Assembly: GCF_000014225.1 (NCBI RefSeq)
Contig: NC_008228.1
Coordinates: 2,356,001 to 2,420,000 of the forward strand
Source: Paraglaciecola sp. T6c
GTDB lineage: Bacteria; Pseudomonadota; Gammaproteobacteria; Enterobacterales; Alteromonadaceae
Length of the DNA stretch: 64,000 bases
Direction of reading: 5' to 3'
In this document: in pieces, positions 8,405 through 16,741 of the stretch
Numbering within the stretch: position 1 is the first letter of the stretch
Layout: each line of letters starts with the position of its first letter
Made by a program: the position numbers and the translations under genes
Notes under the pieces: generated by a model
What the model was told of the DNA's origin: nothing
Database searches by the model: none
Seen by the model: only the letters and a program-made list of their open reading frames with translations

Positions 8405-9599
8405 TGATTGAGAATTTTCCTGGAATATTGAGTGTTGAGTAAGTAAGCGGCGCGCAAGGTCAATTTTTAGGCAAAGTAGTCGGCTACAGGGTTTGCAGGG
8501 TATGTAATATTCGAAATTGATTAGTTGCAGTCGTTTTAAGCCCGCCTTAACAACTCTCTCGCTTTGGTCATTCCTCGCAGACGTTGATGATGGGTATGGC
8601 GTTTAAATGCATTCATCATTTGCTCCGTACCTGCTGCGTAGCAGAAGTGTTTTTCGAACTCCGTGGTTAATGTTAACCACTGAGCAGAGTCTAATCCCAA
8701 TCTTTGTAGAATAGGGCTGTGAGTGTTATCAATATGACCGGCCTTATCATCTCGAATGCATCGGCCTGTCGTGTCTACCAATTCACAATAGTCTTTGAGC
8801 GAATATGCGATACCTCGAGGTATATTTTCACGAGGGTTTCCTACAAACGGCATTAACACGTTCGGTTGTGGTTGTTGGTTTTTAATGGCGTGAATGCGCT
8901 TTTTGATACTGGTGTGTTTTGACGTTTCGGGTGTTTTTGCCATTTTTGCACGAATGGGATTCAAGTCCACATAGGCCATACACGCTAAGACCGCACTCTC
9001 ATCTAATAGGGCTTGTGATTTAAATCGTCCTTCCCAGAAACGACCAGTGCAGCCATCCTCTTTATTGGCTTCGCGAGCAATATATTCATTCAAGTCACGC
9101 ATAAACCAGCTTATGTCATACAAACGTTGCCGATAGGTTTCAACGGTCTCATCAAAGGTGATTAGCTCTCCTTGGCTCAGCGTATCGCCATTCATAAACT
9201 TCTGAGTCAGCAAAGTGCCTCTGTGTAGCTTGTGATAACGCCTCAACACTTCATCGCTATCCCAATTATCAGCCATTGTTTTATCCACACATAGCACCAC
9301 ATGCGTGTGATTATTCATGACCGCATAGGCGCAAATGTCGATGGAATATACCGTAGATAAAAACAACAAACGCTCTTCTACCCAACCACGGCGATGCTCG
9401 TAACTCTGGCCAGAGTATTTATCTACTCCACACAAGAAAGAACGCCGCACACACCGGGAAACACAATGGTAATAAGGGGTATCGACTAAACTGATTTGGC
9501 TTTTTCGAGGTTGAGGCATAATCCATCTACCTGACAGAATGAAACACACATCAAGTCTAGTTCAGCCCTGAAAATTGACCATTTTTATCATGGGTGTCT
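8329..9599 (-). mobile_element. HUH (Y1/RAYT-like) transposase element, complete copy
   Basis: Bounded by inverted ends AGACATCCAT (8329-8338) and ATGGGTGTCT (9590-9599). Between the left end and the gene is about 200 bp with a palindromic CCCC...GGGG block, a sequence found again at 14052-14160 and 55622-55840, which defines the element. Its insertion truncated cassette 5 on the left and the third IS10-like copy on the right. Confidence 0.75.
8536..9519 (-). CDS. REP-associated-type HUH tyrosine transposase (Y1_Tnp family)
   Basis: About 327 residues. The N-terminal domain has the features of Y1 single-strand DNA transposases: PYYHCVSRCVRRSFL, the metal-binding His pair in AVMNNHTHVVL, and a likely catalytic Tyr in RDLNEYIARE followed by GRFWEGRFKSQALLD and the AYVDLNPIRA motif. 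Related enzymes act on hairpins of short palindromic repeats. The C-terminal third (from about residue 215) is specific to this sub-group. ATG at 9519 gives the canonical MPQPRK start; a longer ORF begins at 9549. Appears intact. Confidence 0.85.
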   Translation of the reverse strand: MPQPRKSQISLVDTPYYHCVSRCVRRSFLCGVDKYSGQSYEHRRGWVEERLLFLSTVYSIDICAYAVMNNHTHVVLCVDKTMADNWDSDEVLRRYHKLHRGTLLTQKFMNGDTLSQGELITFDETVETYRQRLYDISWFMRDLNEYIAREANKEDGCTGRFWEGRFKSQALLDESAVLACMAYVDLNPIRAKMAKTPETSKHTSIKKRIHAIKNQQPQPNVLMPFVGNPRENIPRGIAYSLKDYCELVDTTGRCIRDDKAGHIDNTHSPILQRLGLDSAQWLTLTTEFEKHFCYAAGTEQMMNAFKRHTHHQRLRGMTKARELLRRA

Positions 9600-9611
9600 T
9601 TCTTTTTTTTC

Positions 9612-10236
9612 GCTTAAATCCCACATCACCGCGCACTCGGCCTAGCCAGAACCATCCATGCTTTTCGACTTCACGAAACCAAGGGTTACGATAGCCTGCA
9701 TCGGTCACAATCAACGGGCAACAACCCGACGGCAGGATACTCGCCAACTCCCGTAAAAACGGATTATGACTAACAGGTGAATTGTATTCACCGAATGAAA
9801 ATACGCGCTCATAAAGCGTGACAGAGCGCCCCTGAACACTGACCGATGCACGTAAGGTTAAATGCCTGAGCTGCTCACGCACATCAGACCAATCCACAAG
9901 AACAACCGGCATGGGGTTAGCACCGCAAAGCAAGCGAGCGTGCCAACGATAGATGTCGAGCCGTTCATTATGTAGGTTGTTATTACCAAGCAGCCTGTCG
10001 ATGCGTTTAATGTTGTGTTTCGGGGCCACGGAGCCTGAGATATTGCGTCCTAATTCGGTCAACGATAGGTGCTGGCCATCTAGCAAAGATTGGGTGGCAA
10101 CCATCAAAGAGGAAAGACGTTTGGCATGTAGATTAGGGCATTGTTTTTTAAGCAAATCGTGTAAGATATGAATATCACGCATGGTGTTGTTATCTAGTTG
10201 GTTTTTGGCGAAATCCTCTTTCTTGATAAAAGACAT
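9612..10236 (-). pseudogene. Truncated IS10-like transposase (copy C)
   Basis: Encodes the first 208 residues or so of the transposase, through VTDAGYRNPW and RVRGDVGFK, then runs into about 15 unrelated residues (KKRKTPMIKM...) read from the right end of the HUH element, stopping at 9562. The YREK glutamate and the C-terminal half are missing, so it cannot be an active enzyme. Sequence is closest to copy A. Confidence 0.85.
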
Positions 10237-10298
10237 CAAATGGCGCTATGCGTGTCTATATTATTGTTTCTGCTCATAATTATGAGGGGATTCGTTAG
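9612..10298 (-). mobile_element. IS10-like element, copy C, left half deleted
   Basis: Matches the right-hand 687 bp of copies A and B from CGCTTAAATCCC to the terminal CGTTAG, then stops abruptly at a T-run beside the HUH element. Its right flank AGTAAGGCGTTATG again places it just before an attC core. Confidence 0.85.
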
Positions 10299-10348
10299 AG
10301 TAAGGCGTTATGTACTAAGTCGTAATTTCAAAATAAGGAAGTTGTAAA

Positions 10349-10867
10349 ATGTCCAATGAACTCGTACCTATAAAAAGGACTCTTTTCTCACGTTATAAAT
10401 TATTAATTTTTTGGGGCTTCATTTTTTACATTACGAGTTTCTTACTCTACTTCATTTTCCGAGAGAACTTGGAGATTTTTGCGCTTAAAAAAGAAGTGGC
10501 TATAGCTATTAATGATATGCTTAACGCATTTCTATTGCTTTCAGTCCCTTTCGTTTTTGGAACAATTGCAGCTTCTACTAGAATTCTTATTTCAGAGTTA
10601 TCTATCAAGAAAAACTATAAAATCATTTTTGCCTCAGGGTTAATGGCTTCTTTTTCATGGTTAGGAATTAAAAGTAAGGTTTTTGTAGCACTTTTAACTC
10701 CATATATCGCAAAAAGTTATGAGGTAAAAGAGACCTCTCTTCAAGAGGGGTCTGGTGAGTTTTATTCTATGGCTTTGGTCGCGGTTTTAGTTGGAGCGTT
10801 TGCTTCAAATTTATACATCTTTGTAAGCCAAAAAGTTGAAGTTCTTTCCAGTAATAAACGTACATAA
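10349..10867 (+). CDS. Cassette gene 6: multi-span membrane protein of unknown function
   Basis: A 172-residue protein with about four hydrophobic segments (about residues 17-38, 54-77, 95-118 and 143-161). A good ribosome site (AAGGAAG, eight bases ahead) supports the ATG at 10349. The stop codon TAA at 10865-10867 is formed by the attC end GTACATAAC itself. The cassette starts at GTTATGTAC (10307-10315). It is immediately followed by the IS110 element. Not recognised. Confidence 0.65.
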   Translation: MSNELVPIKRTLFSRYKLLIFWGFIFYITSFLLYFIFRENLEIFALKKEVAIAINDMLNAFLLLSVPFVFGTIAASTRILISELSIKKNYKIIFASGLMASFSWLGIKSKVFVALLTPYIAKSYEVKETSLQEGSGEFYSMALVAVLVGAFASNLYIFVSQKVEVLSSNKRT

Positions 10868-10889
10868 CAAGAGACTATGGCGTCAATAG

Positions 10890-12010
<1,121 letters not shown>

Positions 12011-12073
12011 CTTGGGTCTCACTTTACCTCACCCCGATTAAAATCAGGATGATTTACCTGAGTTATTATCCAT

Positions 12074-12169
12074 ACAAGCTGTTAAACAAGGACAAAATAC
12101 AGTTGGCTTTTGCTCCTTCGTCGCTTATTTTAGCCAACTCTATTATTGCCTGTTAACAGGGCGTTAGCC
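12074..12169 (+). other. Right part of the attC site of cassette 6 (left part at 10860-10871)
   Basis: ACAAGCTGTTAAACAAGG, then the arms CAGTTGGCT and AGCCAAC, then CCTGTTAACAGGGCGTTAGCC. Joined to GTACATAAC at 10860-10868 it makes a standard attC of about 105 bp. Confidence 0.82.
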
Positions 12170-12185
12170 ACTTAAAGGAAATCAT

Positions 12186-12530
12186 ATGACAGGCAAGGTT
12201 TTTAAGATCGCAACGGTTATGGTCGTTCTATTACTTCTAGTAAGACCAGACACTATTATGTTGGCTTTGTTTATAGATTCTGTTGGTTTAGAACTTTTCT
12301 TATTTCTAGTCAGCCTTCAATTTAAAACATTTGCAATGTTTTTGGGCGCATATATCCAATCTATCCACCGAGTTATCACTAATAAATTTGAATATCGTGA
12401 TAGTTTTTATTTTCGGCCATCACTGGAATCAATTAAAATGCAGCCCGCAATCGCTTGTCACGCAATCCCTTGCTATGGCTATTTATTAAATGCAGTGTGG
12501 CTAATAAGAGGGCAACCTCGTTGTTTTTAA
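12186..12530 (+). CDS. Cassette gene 7: membrane protein of unknown function
   Basis: A 114-residue protein with an N-terminal hydrophobic segment (about residues 7-32) and a second one (about 37-56), then a polar region with several Cys and His residues (AIACHAIPCYGYLL) and a basic tail. A ribosome site AAAGGAAA stands seven bases before the ATG. The gene fills the cassette GTTAGCCAC (12163) to GTGGCTAAC (12534-12542). Not recognised. Confidence 0.62.
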   Translation: MTGKVFKIATVMVVLLLLVRPDTIMLALFIDSVGLELFLFLVSLQFKTFAMFLGAYIQSIHRVITNKFEYRDSFYFRPSLESIKMQPAIACHAIPCYGYLLNAVWLIRGQPRCF

Positions 12531-12533
12531 AAC

Positions 12534-12613
12534 GTGGCTAACAAAAACATCATGGTGGGAATTTCACTCGCTGTAAAAGCGCTCCTAAAATCCCCATATT
12601 TTGAGCGTTAGGC
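12534..12613 (+). other. attC site of cassette 7
   Basis: GTGGCTAAC at the left and GCGTTAGGC at the right, about 80 bp, with the inner hairpin TTTCACTCGCTG...AGCG typical of the shorter sites in this array. Confidence 0.8.
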
Positions 12614-12627
12614 ATCTAGGAGGCAGT

Positions 12628-13143
12628 TTGAAAATTTTCGCACTTTTTATTGGTTTCATTGCTTTCACATCCAGCTTTGCAACCCACGGATTCGCTATGA
12701 GGGTGGTTGGCTCTTGTCACGACAATGTATTTTCACTTGAAATCTCTACTTCCTTTCATGGACAAGTTACTTTTTCACTTTGTGAATCTCAAGAAAGTAA
12801 AAGCCTCAGAGTTAAAACCCTAAACATCGTTTATGACGAGAATAATAAGAAAAGCGTAATGACCGAGGTCACGGAAATTAAAGATTTAACAGGCGATAGT
12901 TTCGATAAGATTGTTGCTATGTACGAAGAGGCCTTAGCATTTAACACAATGGATAATGCCAATGGTTTGGATGGCTCGACATGGTGTATAAAAACATATC
13001 GAGGTATGAACGATTTAAAGGCTTGTTTTTGGACTCCAGGGAGTAATACGGAATCGCGAGGTTTAAGCGGTCTTTATAATTTGGGTGAACATCTTTGGGA
13101 TGTTGCAAACTTAAAAAACAATAAACAATTTCAGTTTTATTAA
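12628..13143 (+). CDS. Cassette gene 8: exported protein of unknown function
   Basis: About 171 residues. The TTG at 12628 is preferred because AGGAGG (12618-12623) lies four bases ahead and because it gives a signal peptide (KIFALFIGFIAFTSSFATHGFA); the longer frame from 12601 would start inside the attC. The mature part has four or five Cys residues (SCHDN, SLCESQ, TWCIKTY, KACFWTPG) that could form disulfides, consistent with export. Cassette bounds are GTTAGGCATC (12607) and GATACCTAAC (13146-13155). Not recognised. Confidence 0.65.
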   Translation: MKIFALFIGFIAFTSSFATHGFAMRVVGSCHDNVFSLEISTSFHGQVTFSLCESQESKSLRVKTLNIVYDENNKKSVMTEVTEIKDLTGDSFDKIVAMYEEALAFNTMDNANGLDGSTWCIKTYRGMNDLKACFWTPGSNTESRGLSGLYNLGEHLWDVANLKNNKQFQFY

Positions 13144-13145
13144 TA

Positions 13146-13230
13146 GATACCTAACAAACCAAGTCATCGGAAAACCACTCACTGGCTGCGCCAAAACGTT
13201 CGCGCTTTCCGCTGCTTGGGGCGTTATGTC
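13146..13230 (+). other. attC site of cassette 8
   Basis: GATACCTAAC at the left (one mismatch to the cassette start) and GCGTTATGTC at the right. The inner arms AACAAACCAAGTC and CGCTGCTTGGGGCG are partly complementary. About 85 bp. Confidence 0.78.
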
Positions 13231-13243
13231 TCAAAGGAAAATC

Positions 13244-13747
13244 ATGATTAAAAGGATATCGGTTTTAGCTTTAGTTCTCCTAGTTGGCTTCTCTAGCGGA
13301 TGGATTACTAGTCTTTTATTGCTAGCCGAAGATACAAAACAAGAACATGTATCAACCATAACTTCAGGTCTTAAGAATGATTTTGAGATAATTAAGATAC
13401 TAGAGGAACAAGGCGTTTTTACGACTAAAGTAAAGCGGCAGTTTGATGAAAAATTTTCACAGACAGCTCTTCTTCTTATGATCACACGACCTAACGTCCA
13501 AGAATTAACCGCCATACCCACGCAAGAGATATGCGAATTAATCGAATACCATGATAGCTATGGGATTACAGTTGATGAGACTTTAGATTCTAATGTAAAC
13601 ACGTATTTAAAGAGCATCAGCTCAATTATCAAACAAGAAATGACTAATCTTCAAAGATTCACTGGTGGAGAAGGTTGTCAGATAAGTGGCTCAGGACCTA
13701 AAGAGTGCAGATACCGTGACGCAGCTCGTTGCAAAAATGAGACATAA
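13244..13747 (+). CDS. Cassette gene 9: secreted or membrane-anchored protein of unknown function
   Basis: 167 residues from the ATG at 13244, which has AAAGGA seven bases ahead; an earlier ATG at 13226 lies in the attC core. An N-terminal hydrophobic segment (about residues 5-28, ISVLALVLLVGFSSGWITSLLLL) acts as signal or anchor; the rest is polar with Cys residues near the C-terminus. The stop codon TAA (13745-13747) belongs to the attC end TGAGACATAA, complement of the cassette start GTTATGTCTC. The rest of the attC is replaced by a group II intron remnant. Not recognised. Confidence 0.62.
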   Translation: MIKRISVLALVLLVGFSSGWITSLLLLAEDTKQEHVSTITSGLKNDFEIIKILEEQGVFTTKVKRQFDEKFSQTALLLMITRPNVQELTAIPTQEICELIEYHDSYGITVDETLDSNVNTYLKSISSIIKQEMTNLQRFTGGEGCQISGSGPKECRYRDAARCKNET

Positions 13748-14051
13748 TCGGGTAGCCGGAAGTCTCTAACCTCCAGCCCCCACAACACACTGCATGCGGC
13801 TCCGCACAGGGCGTTTCACTTAGGATAGTGAAGCGCAATTCAACCATCACGTAATGAATAAAGCCCTACGGATTTTAAGTAATCAAGTGACAAAGCCTGA
13901 TTGATCCCAGGGGATTTCGCACTGCGCCATGGTCCTTTGCTGGTGATGCCACAGGCAACTGCTGCTTGTACTCGCACCCGAGCGTCGGACCGTCCCAATC
14001 TCATTAAATTCCTTACTTTGGTACGTAGAATCCTAACAAAAATCCTAACAA
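13748..14051 (-). mobile_element. 3' remnant of a group II intron inserted in an attC site
   Basis: On the minus strand this holds the C-terminus of an intron-encoded maturase, then a hairpin around CCCTGTGCGGAGCCGCATGCA and a second one (GGCTGGAGG...CTTCCGGC), in the places of domains V and VI, ending CTACCCGAT directly against TATGTCTCA, the attC end. Insertion antisense to the cassettes at GTTRRRY is the habit of the known attC-targeting (group IIC-attC) introns. Everything 5' of the last 70 codons is missing, cut off by the short element at 14052. Confidence 0.7.
13840..14051 (-). pseudogene. Group II intron-encoded protein, C-terminal fragment
   Basis: About 70 residues including RNLMRLGRSD, ACGITSKGPWRSAKSPGINQAL and LDYLKSVGLYSLRDG. 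The pattern S-x-K-G-x-W-x2-A followed by NQAL is the usual C-terminal end of group II intron reverse transcriptase/maturase proteins. The reverse transcriptase domain is absent, so this is a dead fragment. The ORF extends to 14061 only by reading into the neighbouring element. Confidence 0.75.
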
Positions 14052-14254
14052 AGACAGCCATCTTTAGAATCGTATAAAAAACTCTCCTGTTTAGAACGGA
14101 AAATACCCTTCAACAAGCGTTAAAGTACGTTGGAGTTTAGTGATTGAGAATTTTTCACTGGAATCTTGAGCGCTGAGGAAAGAATCGGATAAAAATGAGA
14201 CACACATCAATTCTAGCTCAGACCTGAAAATCGGCTATTTTAATCATGGGTGTC
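14052..14254 (-). mobile_element. Short non-autonomous copy of the HUH element
   Basis: Ends AGACAGCCAT (14052-14061) and ATGGGTGTCT (14245-14254), with the same left 110 bp (TTTAGAATCG..., GCGTTAAAGTACGTTGGAGTTTAGTGATTGAGAAT in part) and right 60 bp as the full element at 8329-9599 but no transposase. About 203 bp, MITE-like. Confidence 0.7.
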
Positions 14255-14583
14255 TTTCCTTTTTTCTTTTTTTTGATTAGATATGAGCGACTACATATTA
14301 GATGAAGCTTGTTTCTTCAAAGGTTATTCCCCGTGATATCTGCATTTTATGTCGAAAGCTTCGCTCTTTCTCTGTCTTTATCGCGATGTAACCCATAATT
14401 GATGGGGCGTAAGCTTTAAACAAAGTCTCAATGTAGGCGCGTGTTCAGCTACTTGTCAGGGTAGTGGTTGTAGCGCTGATATTGGCTCTCATGTTGGCGC
14501 TGAATGTGCTACTGCTTCAAGCGAACGTAGTTTATGTGTAAACACGTTAGGCGTGAATACATTGGCCGAAGGAGTACAGAACC
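14255..14583. other. Gene-free stretch right of the array
   Basis: No attC, RNA gene or convincing start is seen. One plus-strand frame from about 14430 is open across the start of the next gene (with a Cys-rich stretch) until a TGA near 14645, which could be a decayed reading frame, but no start or family is recognisable. Confidence 0.4.
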
Positions 14584-15141
14584 ATGATAGTGACGAGTTT
14601 CGAGTACGAAAAATGGCAAAACGAATATGCTGCAAGAGCAAATGATGTGGGTAAAGCAACTCGCGGTGATAATACCAATCAGCAAACGGCTTCCGCTAGT
14701 GGGCAAGCATTTGCCGCTGAGTTGGCTGTTCAACAATCACATGAGCAATCACATCAGCAATCAAAGCAGCGAGATAGCATCACAGAATCTAATCACGTAA
14801 ATGAACCACAGCAGGGCGAACCAACGTTTGGCGATGAAGCTTTTGAGTACCTGTTAGCGAACAGGCTGGGAGTAGATAAACGTACCCTTGATGAGCTAAA
14901 GGCAGAGCTTGAAGCGTTAGCGTCAGAGCGCGACAACCTGATAGAAAAAGAATCACTGAACGAAGCACAACAACAAAGGCTTGAAGTGATAAATGAGCGT
15001 ATTGATGCGTTAACACAGCTCATGCAAGACTTAGTGGAGCAAGCAAGTGAACGAACCGCCGAGCATGAAGCACAACAGGCGTTGTTGTCAGGCTTTGCAC
15101 AAAGCAATCAAAATGAAACTAAGCGATCATTTGGGATATGA
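14584..15141 (+). CDS. Coiled-coil protein of unknown function
   Basis: A 185-residue, Gln- and Glu-rich, very acidic-to-neutral soluble protein. Residues about 45-75 are low complexity (AVQQSHEQSHQQSKQ), and residues about 97-165 have strong heptad character (LDELKAELEALASERDNLIEKE... EVINERIDALTQLMQDLVEQASERT), so a long coiled coil is likely. A ribosome site AAGGAG lies about ten bases before the ATG. No signal peptide, no membrane segment. Not recognised. Confidence 0.6.
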   Translation: MIVTSFEYEKWQNEYAARANDVGKATRGDNTNQQTASASGQAFAAELAVQQSHEQSHQQSKQRDSITESNHVNEPQQGEPTFGDEAFEYLLANRLGVDKRTLDELKAELEALASERDNLIEKESLNEAQQQRLEVINERIDALTQLMQDLVEQASERTAEHEAQQALLSGFAQSNQNETKRSFGI

Positions 15142-15245
15142 TGATATGTGTCGCAGGAAATAGAAGAACATTGCGTTGCTGTGCATATAAAACACACGAG
15201 CAACGCTCGGTCATCTTTATGAGATGCCGTTGTTCAATATCGTTG

Positions 15246-15584
15246 TTAGATACCGTAAATTGCGTCAACCAATGGGCCAACTTTTACATCACTAGCGATG
15301 TTTTGGCCGTTTAAAAACGCTTCGATGGCGGTTTTGTCTTCTTCGGTAGCATTCCCGTAACGATCAGCAGAGGTAACGAACCCTTCCAATGTTTCGCTTT
15401 CATCATTCAGCGTAATGTAAAGGTTTTGCGCAATAACAACATCAGCAAATGTGTTGAAGAACGCTTCGTATTCGTCTTCTGATACTTCAGCCAAATTACA
15501 GCTAAATTCAAAGCCAAGAATGGCCCATTCGTCTAAATGAAGTTTCTTACGAATACGTCTGTTTCTCGTTGTTTTCTCTGTCAT
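15246..15584 (-). CDS. yggL: YggL-family 50S ribosome-associated protein
   Basis: 112 residues. The N-terminal NRRIRKKLHLDEWAILGFEF stretch matches the signature of the YggL (DUF469) family, whose members are small proteins associated with the large ribosomal subunit. The remainder is acidic, with the typical TEEDKTAIEAFL near the C-terminus. The ATG at 15584 is chosen over one at 15638 because it yields the family's usual N-terminus and has ACAGG upstream. It is divergent from the next gene and stands alone. Confidence 0.85.
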   Translation of the reverse strand: MTEKTTRNRRIRKKLHLDEWAILGFEFSCNLAEVSEDEYEAFFNTFADVVIAQNLYITLNDESETLEGFVTSADRYGNATEEDKTAIEAFLNGQNIASDVKVGPLVDAIYGI

Positions 15585-15940
15585 GGTATACCTGTAAAAT
15601 ATGTGCGAAATAAATGGCGCTAACATTTGCTCACGCATGTAAAACGTGAAGGCTAAACGTTGGTTACGCCGTTAACGCGCGCATACTAACAGCTTTTGCG
15701 CCGCTTTATTGAAACAAAGAAAAAATATAGAAAGAAAACTAGGCAATCAATCACATAAAGAAAAACGGCAGTCACGAAAGAATCGTAACAGCCCATACCT
15801 GATCGGGTATAATACATTCACTTGGCGCTTTTCACGTGTCAATTGCCCCCTTTAGTTTGATGTTTGACGACGTCATTTGGCCGTTAAACAGAAAATCGTA
15901 ATCAATAGACATAACACTTAGACATATAGAAAAATGAAAC
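15585..15940. other. Divergent intergenic region between yggL and the DUF2986 gene
   Basis: About 355 bp, AT-rich near 15710-15760, presumably holding both promoters. I see no clear operator, RNA gene or terminator. Confidence 0.4.
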
Positions 15941-16099
15941 ATGAATAGAAAGAAAAAGCTCACTCAAATCCACAAAAAACGTGTGAAGGCCGTTGCTGCC
16001 AAAAATAGTGGTAAAAAGAAATCAGGCTATGTGTCTAAGGCCGAGCGCGCAAAACTTGAAGCCGCTGCACAAGCCGAAGAGCAGGAGCAAACCGAATAA
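15941..16099 (+). CDS. Small basic DUF2986-like protein
   Basis: A 52-residue protein starting MNRKKKLTQIHKKRVKAV, with a KKKSGYVSKAERAKLE centre and an acidic Gln/Glu tail. The YVSKAERAKL core and the MNRKKK start fit the DUF2986 family of short lysine-rich proteins found in marine gammaproteobacteria; function unknown. The opposite charge of its two ends suggests binding to nucleic acid or ribosome at the basic end, which is inference only. Confidence 0.75.
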   Translation: MNRKKKLTQIHKKRVKAVAAKNSGKKKSGYVSKAERAKLEAAAQAEEQEQTE

Positions 16100-16201
16100 C
16101 GGCTTTTACAAGCTTGTATGTTACACCATCCAATATTCAGTTCATTCAACTGCTCGCTTTGAGCCAGTTAATGGGGTTCTACCAAAACAAGGAACGTTTC
16201 T

Positions 16202-16597
16202 ATGCACAGCACTATCCTGGCCTTATGCCTTTCAATCTTACTCTTGTTTACAGCCAATGCTGTGCAAGCAGTTACCGCAGAACAAGCGTTCGCCAGTCAA
16301 AAAAGTGATGTGCAAGTCAAGAGCATGGGGACTGTGACCAGAGTTTTGAGAGACGATAATAAGGGTTCACGTCATCAAAAATTCATTTTAAAGCTGGTCT
16401 CAGGGCAAACCATCTTGATAGCCCATAACATCGACCTAGCGCCGCGAATTGTTGGTATCGCCAAAGGCGATACAGTACAGTTTTATGGTGAATATGAATG
16501 GAGCAGTAAGGGCGGCGTAGTGCACTGGACTCACCACGACCCTCAGAATCGTCACGTACCGGGTTGGTTAAAGCACAAAGGCAGAGTTTACCAATGA
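16202..16597 (+). CDS. Periplasmic DUF3465 (OB-fold-like) protein
   Basis: 131 residues with a signal peptide (about residues 1-23, ending ANAVQAV) and a single domain showing the family's motifs: GTVTRVLRDDNKGSRHQKFILKL, LIAHNIDLAPRI, GDTVQFYGEYEW and GGVVHWTHHDP...GWLKHKGRVYQ. The fold resembles a small OB-type beta-barrel, and members are predicted to act in the periplasm; the ligand is not known. The ATG follows AAGGAACG. It is probably monocistronic. Confidence 0.8.
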   Translation: MHSTILALCLSILLLFTANAVQAVTAEQAFASQKSDVQVKSMGTVTRVLRDDNKGSRHQKFILKLVSGQTILIAHNIDLAPRIVGIAKGDTVQFYGEYEWSSKGGVVHWTHHDPQNRHVPGWLKHKGRVYQ

Positions 16598-16741
16598 ACG
16601 ATTTGCTTGGCCCTTGCTTCTAAAAAGGGCATCAAAGCAAGGCTCCGATAGATAGCTTTAAAATACCGCTTAGACACCCAGACTCGAAAACTGCTTTATA
16701 TAGCAAAGGTACAAAACGAAAAATTTATTGTGTTAGCAGAG

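Noticed and set aside
4710-10171. Small ORFs on both strands inside the IS10-like copies (4710-4910, 5357-5575, 6593-6793, 7240-7458, 9953-10171)
   Set aside because: They repeat in each copy only because the element does, overlap the transposase frame entirely and have no family pattern.
13840-14061. The 73-codon minus-strand ORF as a free-standing gene
   Set aside because: It is the C-terminal fragment of a group II intron protein; its first codons come from the neighbouring HUH-type element.
14430-14645. Open frame with Cys-rich text upstream of the coiled-coil gene
   Set aside because: No start codon with a ribosome site, no recognised family, and it ends inside the next gene in another frame.
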